From Antedon bifida (taxonomy: Eukaryota > Echinodermata > Crinoidea > Comatulida > Antedonidae): DNA of 64,000 bases. A program made the translations under genes and the position numbers. The stretch covers positions 12,257,820 through 12,321,819 of the forward strand of contig OY727096.1 in the NCBI GenBank assembly GCA_963402885.1, given 5' to 3'. The notes beneath the pieces were generated by a model that saw nothing but the letters and a program-made list of their open reading frames with translations, was not told the origin of the DNA and made no database searches. Of this stretch, positions 1 through 9,752 are shown piece by piece (position 1 is the stretch's first letter; every line of letters starts with the position of its first letter).

Positions 1-88
1 TGATTTTCGAAAAAACTTGTTAACATAAAAACATCAAAGTGTACAGAATAGCTTCAAATCGCATTTGGAGACGTTTTAGACCATTTTG
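1..88 (+). repeat. Reference satellite monomer (subtype A, 88 bp)
   Basis: First complete monomer in the window, used here as the reference for the family. It contains the short palindrome TTTTCGAAAA near its start, an A6 run at 10-15, an A5 run at 27-31, the palindrome GTTAAC at 19-24, and the well-conserved tail GACGTTTTAGACCATTTTG. Two monomers total 176 bp, close to a typical nucleosome repeat. The subtype recurs throughout the window with few changes. Confidence 0.95.
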
Positions 89-352
89 TTATTTTCGAAA
101 AAACTTAGTTACACAAAAACACCAAAGTGCTTAGAATAGCTTCAAATCGCATTTGGAGACGTTTTAGACCATTTTGTGATTTTCGAAAAAAGTTGTTAAC
201 ATAAAAACATCAAAGTGTACAGAATAGCTTCATATCGCATTTGGAGACGTTTTAGACCATTTTGTGATTTTCGAAAAAACTTGTTAACACAAAAACACCA
301 AAGTGTACAGAATAGCTTCAAATCGCATTTGGAGACGTTTTAGACCATTTTG
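89..352 (+). repeat. B-C-D monomer cassette
   Basis: Three 88-bp monomers in a fixed order. B (89-176) opens TTATTTTCG and has CTTAGTTACACA, CACCAAAGTGCTTAG. C (177-264) has AAAAAAGTTGTTAAC and TTCATATCGC. D (265-352) has GTTAACACAAAAACACC with GTGTACAG. The same B-C-D order recurs many times, for example near 3.97, 10.6, 15.3, 22.1, 27.83, 43.8, 54.3 and 63.4 kb. D usually carries TAGTTTCAAATC instead of TAGCTTCAAATC. The conserved order shows that multi-monomer blocks, not single monomers, were amplified. Confidence 0.88.
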
Positions 353-366
353 TGATTTTCGAAAAA

Positions 367-398
367 ACTTTTCACACATCAAACTTTTCACACATCAA
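367..398 (+). repeat. 16-bp microduplication inside an E-type monomer
   Basis: Two perfect adjacent copies of ACTTTTCACACATCAA (367-382 and 383-398) lie inside a monomer of the GAGCACAAAATAG class. The same longer monomer recurs at about 1.78, 3.19, 7.30, 21.32, 27.05, 30.31, 31.91, 37.84, 39.96, 44.59, 46.27, 46.80, 48.93, 53.56, 55.23, 57.26, 58.50 and 60.44 kb. It probably arose once and was copied with its HOR, so it marks one HOR class. Confidence 0.9.
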
Positions 399-1269
399 AG
401 AGCACAAAATAGCTTAATATCGTATTTAAAAACGTTTTAGACCATTTTGAGGATTTCGACAAAAATTATTCACACCAAACATCAAAGTGTACAGAATAGC
501 TTCAAATCGCATTTGGAGACGTTTTAGACCATTTTGTGATTTTCGAAAAAACTTTTTAACACAAAAACACCAAAGTGCTTAGAATAGCTTCAAATCGCAT
601 TTGGAGACGTTTTAGACCATTTGGTGATTTTCGAAAAAACTTGTTAACATAAAAACATCAAAGTGTACAGAATAGCTTCAAATCGCATTTGGAGACGTTT
701 TAGACCATTTTGTGATTTTCGAAAAAACTTGTTAACATAAAAACATCAAAGTGTTCAGAATAGCTTGAAATCGCATTTGGAGACGTTTTAGACCATTGTG
801 TGATTTTCGAAAAAACTTTTCACAAAAAAACATCAAAGAGCACAAAATAGCTTAATATCGTATTTAAAAACGTTTTAGACCATTTTGAGGATTTCGACAA
901 AAAATTATTCACACCAAACATCAAAGTGAACAGAATAGCTTCAAATCGCATTTGGACATGTTTTAGACCATTTTGTGATTTTCGAAAAAACTTGTTAACA
1001 TAAAACCATCAAAGTGTACAGAATAGCTTCAAATCGCATTTTGAGACATTTTAGAATATTTTGTGATTTTCGAAAAAACTTGGTTACACAAAAAAACCAA
1101 AGTGCTTAGAATAGCTTCAAATCGCATTTGGAGACGTTTTAGACCATTTTGAGCATTTCGACAAAAAATTTTTACACAAAACATCAAAGTGTACAGAATA
1201 GCTTACAATCGTATTTGGAGACGTTTTAGACCATTTTGTGATTTGGGAAAAAAGTTGTTAACATAAAAA

Positions 1270-3970
1270 CATCAAAGTGTACAGAATAGCTTCAAATCGC
1301 ATTTGGAGACGTTATAGACCATTTTGTGATTTTCGAAAAAAGTTGTTAGCATAAAAACATCAAAGTGTACAGAATAGCTTCAAATCGCATTTGGAGACGT
1401 TTTAGACCATTTTGTGATTTTCGAAAAAACTTTTCACACAAAAACATCAAAGAGCACAAAATAGCTTAATATCGTATTTAAAAACGTTTTAGACCATTTT
1501 GAGCATTTCGACAAAAATTTTTTACACAAAACATCAAAGTGTACAGAATACCTTCAAATCGCATTTGGAGACGTTTTAGACCATTTTGTGATTTTCGAAA
1601 AAACTTGTTAACATAAAAACACCAAAGTGTTTAGAATAGCTTCAAATCGCATTTGGAGACGTTTTAGACCATTTTGTGATTTTCGAAAAAACTTGTTCAC
1701 ATAAAAACATCAAAGTGTACAGAATAGCTTCAAATCGCATTTGGAGACGTTTTAGACCATTTTGTGATTTTCGAAAAAACTTTTCACACATCAAACTTTT
1801 CACACATCAAAGAGCACAAAATAGCTTAATATCGTATTTAAAAACGTTTTAGACCATTTTGAGCATTTCGACAAAAATTTTTCACACAAAACATCAAAGT
1901 GTACAGAATAGCTTCAAATCGCATTTGGAGACGTTTTAGACCATTTTGTGATTTTCGAAAAAACTTTTTAACACAAAAACACCAAAGTGCTTAGAATAGG
2001 TCCAAATCGCATTTGGAGACGTTTTAGACCATTTGGTGATTTTCGAAAAAAATTGTTAACATAAAAACATCAAAGTGTACAGAATAGCTTCAAATCGCAT
2101 TTGGAGACGTTTTAGACCATTTTGTGATTTTCGAAAAAACTTGTTAACATAAAAACATCAAAGTGTTCAGAATAGCTTGAAATCGCATTTGGAGACGTTT
2201 TAGACCATTTTGTGATTTTCGAAAAAACTTTTCACACAAAAACATCAAAGAGCACAAAATAGCTTAATATCGTATTTAAAAACGTTTTAGACCATTTTGA
2301 GCATTTCGACAAAAAATTTTCACACAAAACATCAAAGTGTACAGAATAGCTTCAAATCGCATTTTGAGACGTTTTAGACCATTTTGTGATTTTCGAAAAA
2401 ACTTGTTAACATAAAAACACCAAAGTGCTTAGAATAGCTTCAAATCGCATTTGGAGACGTTTTAGACCATTTTGTGATTTTCGAAAAAACTTGTTAACAT
2501 AAAAACATCAAAGTGTTCAGAATAGCTTCAAATCGCATTTGGAGACGTTTTAGACCATTTTGTGATTTTCGAAAAAACTTGTTAACACAAAAACACCAAA
2601 GTGTACAGAATAGTTTCAAATCGCATTTGGAGACGTTTTAGACCATTTTGTGATTTTCGAAAAAACTTTTCACACAAAAACATCAAAGTGTACAGAATAG
2701 CTTCAAATCGCATTTGGAGACGTTATAGACCATTTTGTGATATTCGAAAAAAGTTGTTAACATAAAAACATCAAAGTGTACAGAATAGCTTCAAATCGCA
2801 TTTGGAGACGTTTTAGACCATTTTGTGATTTTCGAAAAAACTTTTCACACAAAAACATCAAAGAGCACAAAATAGCTTAATATCGTATTTAAAAACGTTT
2901 TAGACCATTTTGAGCATTTCGACAACAATTTTTTACACAAAACATCAAAGTGTACAGAATAGCTTCAAATCGCATTTGGAGACGTTTTAGACCATTTTGT
3001 GATTTTCGAAAAAACTTGTTAACATAAAAACACCAAAGTGTTTAGAATAGCTTCAAATCGCATTTGGGGACGTTTTAGACCATTTTGTGATTTTCGAAAA
3101 AACTTGTTCACATAAAAACATCAAAGTGTACAGAATAGCTTCAAATCGCATTTGGAGACGTTTTAGACCATTTTGTGATTTTCGAAAAAACTTTTCACAC
3201 ATCAAACTTTTCACACATCAAAGAGCACAAAATAGCTTAATATCGTATTTAAAAACGTTTTAGACCATTTTGAGCATTTCGACAAAAATTTTTCACACAA
3301 AACATCAAAGTGTACAGAATAGCTTCAAATCGCATTTGGAGACGTTTTAGACCATTTTGTGATTTTCGAAAAAACTTTTTAACACAAAAACACCAAAGTG
3401 CTTAGAATAGCTCCAAATCGCATTTGGAGACGTTTTAGACCATTTGGTGATTTTCGAAAAAAATTGTTAACATAAAAACATCAAAGTGTACAGAATAGCT
3501 TCAAATCGCATTTGGAGACGTTTTAGACCATTTTGTGATTTTCGAAAAAACTTGTTAACATAAAAACATCAAAGTGTTCAGAATAGCTTGAAATCGCATT
3601 TGGAGACGTTTTAGACCATTTTGTGATTTTCGAAAAAACTTTTCACATAAAAACATCAAAGAGCACAAAATAGCTTAATATCGTATTTAAAAACGTTTTA
3701 GACCATTTTGAGCATTTCGACAAAAATTTTTCACACAAAACATCAAAGTGCACAGAATAGCTTCAAATCGCATTTTGAGACGTTTTAGACCATTTTGTGA
3801 TTTTCGAAAAAACTTGTTAACATAAAAACACCAAAGTGCTTAGAATAGCTTCAAATCGCATTTGGAGACGTTTTAGACCATTTTGTGATTTTCGAAAAAA
3901 CTTGTTAACATAAAAACATCAAAGTGTTCAGAATAGCTTCAAATCGCATTTGGAGACGTTTTAGACCATT
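1270..3970 (+). repeat. 1,411-bp tandem HOR duplication
   Basis: The rare change GTTATAGACC falls at 1311 and 2722, and the 16-bp microduplication falls at 1780 and 3191. Both give an offset of 1,411 bp (16 monomers). About 1.27-2.56 kb matches 2.68-3.97 kb with only scattered substitutions. About 0.12 kb between the matching parts is not shared in register. The boundaries are approximate because all monomers resemble one another. Confidence 0.82.
1415..1588 (+). repeat. E-F monomer pair (87 + 87 bp)
   Basis: E (1415-1501, 87 bp) has CTTTTCACACAAAAACATC, GAGCACAAAATAGCTTAATA and TATTTAAAAACG. F (1502-1588, 87 bp) opens AGCATTTCGACAAAAA and returns to GTGTACAG. E is the most diverged of the common subtypes and is nearly always followed by F, so the two behave as one unit. 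The F opening occurs as AGCATTTCGAC or AGGATTTCGAC, which separates two HOR lineages. Confidence 0.9.
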
Positions 3971-6100
3971 TTGTTATTTTCGAAAAAACTTAGTTACACA
4001 AAAACACCAAAGTGCTTAGAATAGCTTCAAATCGCATTTGGAGACGTTTTAGACCATTTTGTGATTTTCGAAAAAAGTTGTTAACATAAAAACATCAAAG
4101 TGTACAGAATAGCTTCATATCGCATTTGGAGACGTTTTAGACCATTTTGTGATTTTCGAAAAAACTTGTTAACAGAAAAACACCAAAGTGTACAGAATAG
4201 TTTCAAATCGCATTTGGAGACGTTTTAGACCATTTTGTGATTTTCGAAAAAACTTTTCACACAAAAACATCAAAGTGTACAGAATAGCTTCAAATCGCAT
4301 TTGGAGACGTTTTAGACCATTTTGTGATTTTCGAAAAAAGTTGTTAACATAAAAACATCAAAGTGTACAGAATAGCTTCAAATCGCATTTGGAGACGTTT
4401 TAGACCATTTTGTGATTTTCGAAAAAACTTTTCACACAAAAACATCAAAGAGCACAAAATAGCTTAGAATAGCTTCAAATCGCATTTGGAGACGTTTTAG
4501 ACCATTTTGTTATTTTCGAAAAAACTTAGTTACACAAAAACACCAAAGTGCTTAGAATAGCTTCAAATCGCATTTGGAGACGTTTTAGACCATTTTGTGA
4601 TTTTCGAAAAAAGTTGTTAACATAAAAACATCAAAGTGTACAGAATAGCTTCATATCGCATTTGGAGACGTTTTAGACCATTTTGTGATTTTCGAAAAAA
4701 CTTGTTAACACAAAAACACCAAAGTGTACAGAATAGCTTCAAACCGCATTTGGAGACGTTTTAGACCATTTTGTGATTTTCGAAAAAACTTTTCACAAAA
4801 AAACATCAAAGAGCACAAAATAGCTTAATATCGTATTTAAAAACGTTTTAGACCATTTTGAGGATTTCAACAAAAATTATTCACACTAAACATCAAAGTG
4901 TACAGAATAGCTTCAAATCGCATTTGGAGACGTTTTAGACCATTTTGTGATTTTCGAAAAAACTTTTTAACACAAAAACACCAAAGTGCTTAGAATAGCT
5001 TCAAATCGCATTTGGAGACGTTTTAGACCATTTGGTGATTTTCGAAAAAACTTGTTAACATAAAAACATCAAAGTGTACAGAATAGCTTCAAATCGCATT
5101 TGGAGACGTTTTAGACCATTTTGTGATTTTCGAAAAAACTTGTTAACATAAAAACATCAAAGTGTTCAGAATAGCTTGAAATCGCATTTGGAGACGTTTT
5201 AGACCATTTTGTGATTTTCGAAAAAACTTTTCACAAAAAAACATCAAAGAGCACAAAATAGCTTAATATCGTATTTAAAAACGTTTTAGACCATTTTGAG
5301 GATTTCGACAAAAAATTATTCACACCAAACATCAAAGTGAACAGAATAGGTTCAAATCGCATTTGGACATGTTTTAGACCATTTTGTGATTTTCGAAAAA
5401 ACTTGTTAACATAAAACCATCAAAGTGTACAGAATAGCTTCAAATCGCATTTTGAGACATTTTAGAATATTTTGTGATTTTCGAAAAAACTTGGTTACAC
5501 AAAAAAACCAAAGTGCTTAGAATAGCTTCAAATCGCATTTGGAGACGTTTTAGACCATTTTGAGCATTTCGACAAAAAATTTTTACACAAAACATCAAAG
5601 TGTACAGAATAGCTTAAAATCGTATTTGGAGACGTTTTAGACCATTTTGTGATTTTGGAAAAAAGTTGTTAACATAAAAACATCAAAGTGTACAGAATAG
5701 CTTCAAATCGCATTTGGAGACGTTATAGACCATTTTGTGATTTTCGAAAAAAGTTGTTAACATAAAAACATCAAAGTGTACAGAATAGCTTCAAATCGCA
5801 TTTGGAGACGTTTTAGACCATTTTGTGATTTTCGAAAAAACTTTTCACACAAAAACATCAAAGAGCACAAAATAGCTTAATATCGTATTTAAAAACGTTT
5901 TAGACCATTTTGAGCATTTCGACAAAAATTTTTTACACAAAACATCAAAGTGTACAGAATAGCTTCAAATCGCATTTGGAGACGTTTTAGACCATTTTGT
6001 GATTTTCGAAAAAACTTGTTAACATAAAAACACCAAAGTGTTTAGAATAGCTTCAAATCGCATTTGGAGACGTTTTAGACCATTTTGTGATTTTCGAAAA

Positions 6101-6104
6101 ACTT
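6101..6104. other. Left target-site duplication (ACTT)
   Basis: ACTT directly precedes the left terminal CGGCCG and is repeated directly after the right terminal CGGCCG at 7212-7215. Empty copies of the same satellite site read CGAAAAAACTTGTTCAC. The left flank has one A fewer than the empty copies. Because the next base on both sides would also pair, a 2-bp CT duplication with a 30-bp inverted repeat is a possible alternative reading. Confidence 0.75.
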
Positions 6105-6133
6105 CGGCCGTTCCAAGGCAAAACCACGTAACT
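6105..6133 (+). repeat. Left terminal inverted repeat (29 bp)
   Basis: Runs from CGGCCGTTCC through AAACCACGTAACT. It pairs with the reverse complement of 7183-7211 at all but one position (C here where the other end implies A, within AAAC[C/A]ACG). Its inner 23 bases are a copy of the motif that recurs inside the element. Confidence 0.93.
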
Positions 6134-6279
6134 CGCATTTTGGTCAATTTTGAGATTTTTTCATTTGGGGAATTATTACAAATTTATGAACAACCTGTAA
6201 AAATTTCAGGTTTCAGAGATCATTATTTTTAGAGATAGTACCACGTATCTTTAAGCAAAAAACAAATAATTCTAGTATT
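6134..6279. other. Element interior, left AT-rich segment
   Basis: AT-rich sequence between the left TIR and the internal palindrome. It has no coding frame of its own. A degenerate partial motif copy, ACCACGTATCT, is visible at about 6240-6250. Otherwise nothing recognisable. Confidence 0.6.
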
Positions 6280-6328
6280 TTCCAAGGCAAAACAACGTAT
6301 CTACCAGATACGTTGTTCTGCCACGGAA
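6280..6328. repeat. Internal palindrome of the subterminal motif
   Basis: Two 23-bp motif copies in opposite orientation (6280-6302 and 6306-6328) separated by the three bases ACC, pairing at 20 of 23 positions. The arms meet around AACGTATCT-ACC-AGATACGTT. They could fold as a hairpin or cruciform, or present a symmetrical protein-binding site. Each arm closely resembles the inner part of the TIRs. Confidence 0.88.
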
Positions 6329-6540
6329 ATGCATACGATTTTCGCTTCAAATTCTCACAATCAGCTAAGTTACGTAATTTTTAGACAGAAACCGCTGATG
6401 CATGACAATATGCATAGCAACGACCTCAACTAAAAGTAAAAGATATATTAAACAATACTAGGCTTATTAGGCTAGACAACTAATTTAATGTATTAAAATT
6501 TATTCTAAGAATTAACTATATTTACGAAAAAGTTCAGGCA
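6329..6540. other. Element interior, unassigned
   Basis: Unique AT-rich sequence with no repeat, reading frame or RNA structure that I can support. It includes a TACGTAA at about 6371 resembling a fragment of the subterminal motif, and isolated TAGGCTAG-like words near 6458-6475 that anticipate the next segment. Confidence 0.5.
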
Positions 6541-6660
6541 AGCTTGAAACTAGGCTAGGCTATTATTTTTGACAGACCTACCTAATCTAGCCTAGGCCTA
6601 GTATCCCAGTACTGTCAATGGAACTAGGCTAGGCCTAGGCTAGTAGGACGGCCGTTTTTG
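6541..6660. repeat. CTAGGCCTAG-rich palindromic core
   Basis: A cluster of overlapping TAGGC/GCCTA words. A 15-bp sequence CTAGCCTAGGCCTAG at 6587-6601 recurs inverted at 6629-6643, and each arm is also largely self-palindromic, so several alternative foldings are possible. The cluster ends at CGGCCGTT (6649-6656), an internal copy of the first eight bases of the element. That internal copy could mark an older element end or a nested event, but no further TIR sequence follows it. Confidence 0.7.
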
Positions 6661-6876
6661 CATTGTTGTACGTGGGCCTTGTAGTAGCAAGTTAGTACCG
6701 TAGGTAGGCTATAACATAATAATGTAAGTCTATATCATAAATAGTAGATCAAAATGGCTAAGCCTAGCTTCAAATGCACTCTTTGTTAAGCCAACCTAGT
6801 TGGTAAGCATTATTAGTGATTGCAGCCCTCCCTGTTGTTCAAAAAGAGTTTCAATCCATTGTTTTTAAAATCATCA
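6661..6876. other. Element interior, unassigned
   Basis: Unique sequence between the palindromic core and the direct-repeat cluster. There are stops in all frames I scanned, with scattered TAGG/CCTA words (about 6700-6710, 6760-6770 and 6790-6800). Nothing further can be supported. Confidence 0.5.
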
Positions 6877-6959
6877 CAGTTACGTTGTTTTGCCATGGAA
6901 TGACCACAGTTACGTTGTTTTGCCACAGGATATCGCAGTTACGTTGTTTTGCCTAAGAA
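6877..6959 (-). repeat. Three direct copies of the subterminal motif
   Basis: CAGTTACGTTGTTTTGCC occurs identically at 6877, 6907 and 6936 (spacing 30 and 29 bp), in the same orientation as the right TIR. The outer bases differ (CATGGAA, CACAGGA, CTAAGAA). Spacing near three helical turns would place the copies on one DNA face, which suits a protein-binding array. Such clusters are known near the ends of several transposon families. Binding here is inference. Confidence 0.88.
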
Positions 6960-6984
6960 ATGACTTTCATTCTATACACGTCAT

Positions 6985-7007
6985 TTCCAAGGCAAAACAA
7001 CGTATCT
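6985..7007 (+). repeat. Inverted single copy of the subterminal motif
   Basis: A copy from TTCCAAGGCA to AACGTATCT, in the orientation of the left TIR, facing the three direct copies at 6877-6959. Its sequence equals the left arm of the palindrome at 6280-6302, including the ATCT ending that differs from the AACT of the TIRs. Confidence 0.88.
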
Positions 7008-7182
7008 GTTAAAAGTGGTAATAACTTTTGATAAAATTGTTTAAATTATTCAACATTTCGTATTTATTAATAATTATTATTTATATATACTCATGCAAAA
7101 TTTCACATCATTACGATAATTTGTTGCTGAAATGCAAACACTCAAACTTCAATTCAATTTTTCTCGAAAAGCAACATTTTGT
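7008..7182. other. Element interior, right AT-rich segment
   Basis: Strongly AT-rich, with long runs such as TTATTAATAATTATTATT near 7066-7083. An open frame of 65 codons starts at 7028, but it continues through the right TIR into satellite and codes for an unremarkable hydrophobic string, so I do not call a gene. Confidence 0.6.
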
Positions 7183-7211
7183 AGTTACGTTGTTTTGCCT
7201 TGGAACGGCCG
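7183..7211 (-). repeat. Right terminal inverted repeat (29 bp)
   Basis: Runs AGTTACGTTG to GGAACGGCCG and is the inverted partner of 6105-6133 with one mismatch. The outer hexamer CGGCCG is itself a palindrome, so both ends share it in either orientation. Confidence 0.93.
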
Positions 7212-7215
7212 ACTT
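7212..7215. other. Right target-site duplication (ACTT)
   Basis: ACTT repeated from 6101-6104. It continues directly into GTTCACATAAAAAC, as in the uninterrupted satellite copies at about 1.69, 3.10, 21.23 and 26.96 kb. Confidence 0.75.
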
Positions 7216-9752
7216 GTTCACATAAAAACATCAAAGTGTACAGAATAGCTTCAAATCGCATTTGGAGACGTTTTAGACCATTTTGTGATTTTCGAAAAAA
7301 CTTTTCACACATCAAACTTTTCACACATCAAAGAGCACAAAATAGCTTAATATCGTATTTAAAAACGTTTTAGACCATTTTGAGCATTTCGACAAAAATT
7401 TTTCACACAAAACATCAAAGTGTACAGAATAGCTTCAAATCGCATTTGGAGACGTTTTAGACCATTTTGTGATTTTCGAAAAAACTTTTTAACACAAAAA
7501 CACCAAAGTGCTTAGAATAGCTCCAAATCGCATTTGGAGACGTTTTAGACCATTTGGTGATTTTCGAAAAATATTGTTAACATAAAAACATCAAAGTGTA
7601 CAGAATAGCTTCAAATCGCATTTGGAGACGTTTTAGACCATTTTGTGATTTTCGAAAAAACTTGTTAACATAAAAACATCAAAGTGTTCAGAATAGCTTG
7701 AAATCGCATTTGGAGACGTTTTAGACCATTTTGTGATTTTCGAAAAAACTTTTCACACAAAAACATCAAAGAGCACAAAATAGCTTAATATCGTATTTAA
7801 AAACGTTTTAGACCATTTTGAGCATTTCGACAAAAAATTTTCACACAAAACATCAAAGTGTACAGAATAGCTTCAAATCGCATTTTGAGACGTTTTAGAC
7901 CATTTTGTGATTTTCGAAAAAACTTGTTAACATAAAAACACCAAAGTGCTTAGAATAGCTTCAAATCGCATTTGGAGACGTTTTAGACCATTTTGTGATT
8001 TTCGAAAAAACTTGTTAACATAAAAACATCAAAGTGTTCAGAATAGCTTCAAATCGCATTTGGAGACGTTTTAGACCATTTTGTTATTTTCGAAAAAACT
8101 TTGTTACACAAAAACACCAAAGTGCTTAGAATAGCTTCAAATCGCATTTGGAGACGTTTTAGACCATTTTGTGATTTTCGAAAAAAGTTGTTAACATAAA
8201 AACATCAAAGTGTACAGAATAGCTTCATATCGCATTTGGAGACGTTTTAGACCATTTTGTGATTTTCGAAAAAACTTTTTAACACAAAAACACCAAAGTG
8301 CTTAGAATAGCTCCAAATCGCATTTGGAGACGTTTTAGACCATTTGGTGATTTTCGAAAAAAATTGTTAACATAAAAACATCAAAGTGTACAGAATAGCT
8401 TCAAATCGCATTTGGAGACGTTTTAGACCATTTTGTGATTTTCGAAAAAACTTGTTAACATAAAAACATCAAAGTGTTCAGAATAGCTTGAAATCGCATT
8501 TGGAGACGTTTTAGACCATTTTGTGATTTTCGAAAAAACTTTTCACACAAAAACATCAAAGAGCACAAAATAGCTTAATATCGTATTTAAAAACGTTTTA
8601 GACCATTTTGAGCATTTCGACAAAAATTTTTCACACAAAACATCAAAGTGTACAGAATAGCTTCAAATCGCATTTTGAGACGTTTTAGACCATTTTGTGA
8701 TTTTCGAAAAAACTTGTTAACATAAAAACACCAAAGTGCTTAGAATAGCTTCAAATCGCATTTGGAGACGTTTTAGACCATTTTGTGATTTTCGAAAAAA
8801 CTTGTTAACATAAAAGCATCAAAGTGTTCAGAATAGCTTCAAATCGCATTTGGAGACGTTTTAGACCATTTTGTTATTTTCGAAAAAACTTAGTTACACA
8901 AAAACACCAAAGTGCTTAGAATAGCTTCAAATCGCATTTGGAGACGTTTTAGACTATTTTGTGATTTTCGAAAAAAGTTGTTAACATAAAAACATCAAAG
9001 TGTACAGAATAGCTTCATATCGCATTTGGAGACGTTTTAGACCATTTTGTGATTTTCGAAAAAACTTGTTAACACAAAAACACCAAAGTGTACAGAATAG
9101 CTTAATATCGTATTTAAAAACGTTTTAGACCATTTTGAGCATTTCGACAAAAATTTTTCACACAAAACATCAAAGTGTACAGAATAGCTTCAAATCGCAT
9201 TTTGAGACGTTTTAGACCATTTTGTGATTTTCGAAAAAACTTGTTAACATAAAAACATCAAAGTGTACAGAATAGCTTCAAATCGCATTTGGAGACGTTT
9301 TAGACCATTTTGTGATTTTCGAAAAAACTTTTCACACAAAAACACCAAAGTGCTTAGAATAGCTTCAAATCGCATTTGGAGACGTTTTAGACCATTTTGT
9401 GATTTTCGAAAAAAGTTGTTAACATAAAAACATCAAAGTGTACAGAATAGCTTCATATCGCATTTGGAGACGTTTTAGACCATTTTGTGATTTTCGAAAA
9501 AACTTGTTAACACAAAAACACCAAAGTGTACAGAATAGCTTCAAATCGCATTTGGAGACGTTTTAGACCATTTTGTGATTTTCGAAAAAACTTTTCACAC
9601 AAAAACATCAAAGTGTACAGAATAGCTTCAAATCGCATTTGGAGACGTTTTAGACCATTTTGTGATTTTCGAAAAAACTTTTCACACAAAAACATCAAAG
9701 AGCACAAAATAGCTTAATATCGTATTTAAAAACGTTTTAGACCATTTTGAGC

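Larger units (their letters stand above)
1..6104 (+). repeat. 88-bp satellite array, left part
   Basis: Continuous head-to-tail satellite. Successive monomers start at 1, 89 and 177, fixing the unit at 88 bp. Each monomer opens with TGATTTTCGAAAAAAC or a variant and closes with GTTTTAGACCATTTTG. The first copy has 27 G/C of 88. Subtypes differ at fixed diagnostic positions: the opening two bases, CTTGTTAACATA versus CTTAGTTACACA versus CTTTTCACACA, GTGTACAG versus GTGCTTAG versus GTGTTCAG, and TTCAAATCGC versus TTCATATCGC. All copies have the same orientation. No gene is visible. The segment contains a 1,411-bp tandem period (about 1.27-3.97 kb) and ends at the transposon insertion. Its last four bases, ACTT, are the left target duplication. 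Confidence 0.97.
6105..7211. mobile_element. Non-autonomous DNA transposon inserted in satellite
   Basis: This is the only non-satellite sequence in the window, 1,107 bp long. It begins CGGCCGTTCC and ends GGAACGGCCG, with 29-bp terminal inverted repeats that match at 28 positions, flanked by ACTT. Satellite on both sides continues in register. Relative to the paralogous block at about 24.8-28.0 kb the offset changes from 20,856 to 19,746, a net gain of 1,110 bp: the element plus a 4-bp duplication minus one A. No transposase or domain-bearing frame is visible. The only open frames are short and run into satellite or the TIR. Repeated motifs near both ends suggest transposase binding sites, so movement would need a related autonomous copy elsewhere. 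The superfamily is undetermined. A 4-bp duplication fits only some cut-and-paste families, and the ends match none I recognise with certainty. Confidence 0.9.

Noticed and set aside
1-88. CENP-B-box-like sequence around TTCGAAAAAAC
   Set aside because: It matches the TTCG and the central A of the box, but the required CGGG part reads TTGT, so it is not a valid box.
1-6104. CRISPR array
   Set aside because: The repeats are 88 bp, contiguous and lack unique spacers; no cas genes are present.
6134-6180. Weak likeness of the element's left interior (CGCATTTTGG, CAATTTTGAG) to satellite monomers
   Set aside because: Only short AT-rich words match and not in monomer order. Common origin is not supported.
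6038-6232. 64-codon frame crossing the left insertion boundary
   Set aside because: It starts in satellite and ends in the element, so it is a chance product of the insertion.
6280-6328. Transcription terminator or structured RNA
   Set aside because: The hairpin is made of the transposon's own repeated motif and sits in a eukaryotic-type repeat context, with no gene nearby.
6105-7211. LTR or retroviral remnant, or LINE/SINE
   Set aside because: The ends are inverted rather than direct, with no poly-A tail, no TG...CA termini and no reverse-transcriptase-like frame.
7028-7225. 65-codon open frame in the right part of the transposon
   Set aside because: It runs through the right TIR and ends in satellite, has a low-complexity hydrophobic sequence and no recognisable domain, and the region is strongly AT-rich.
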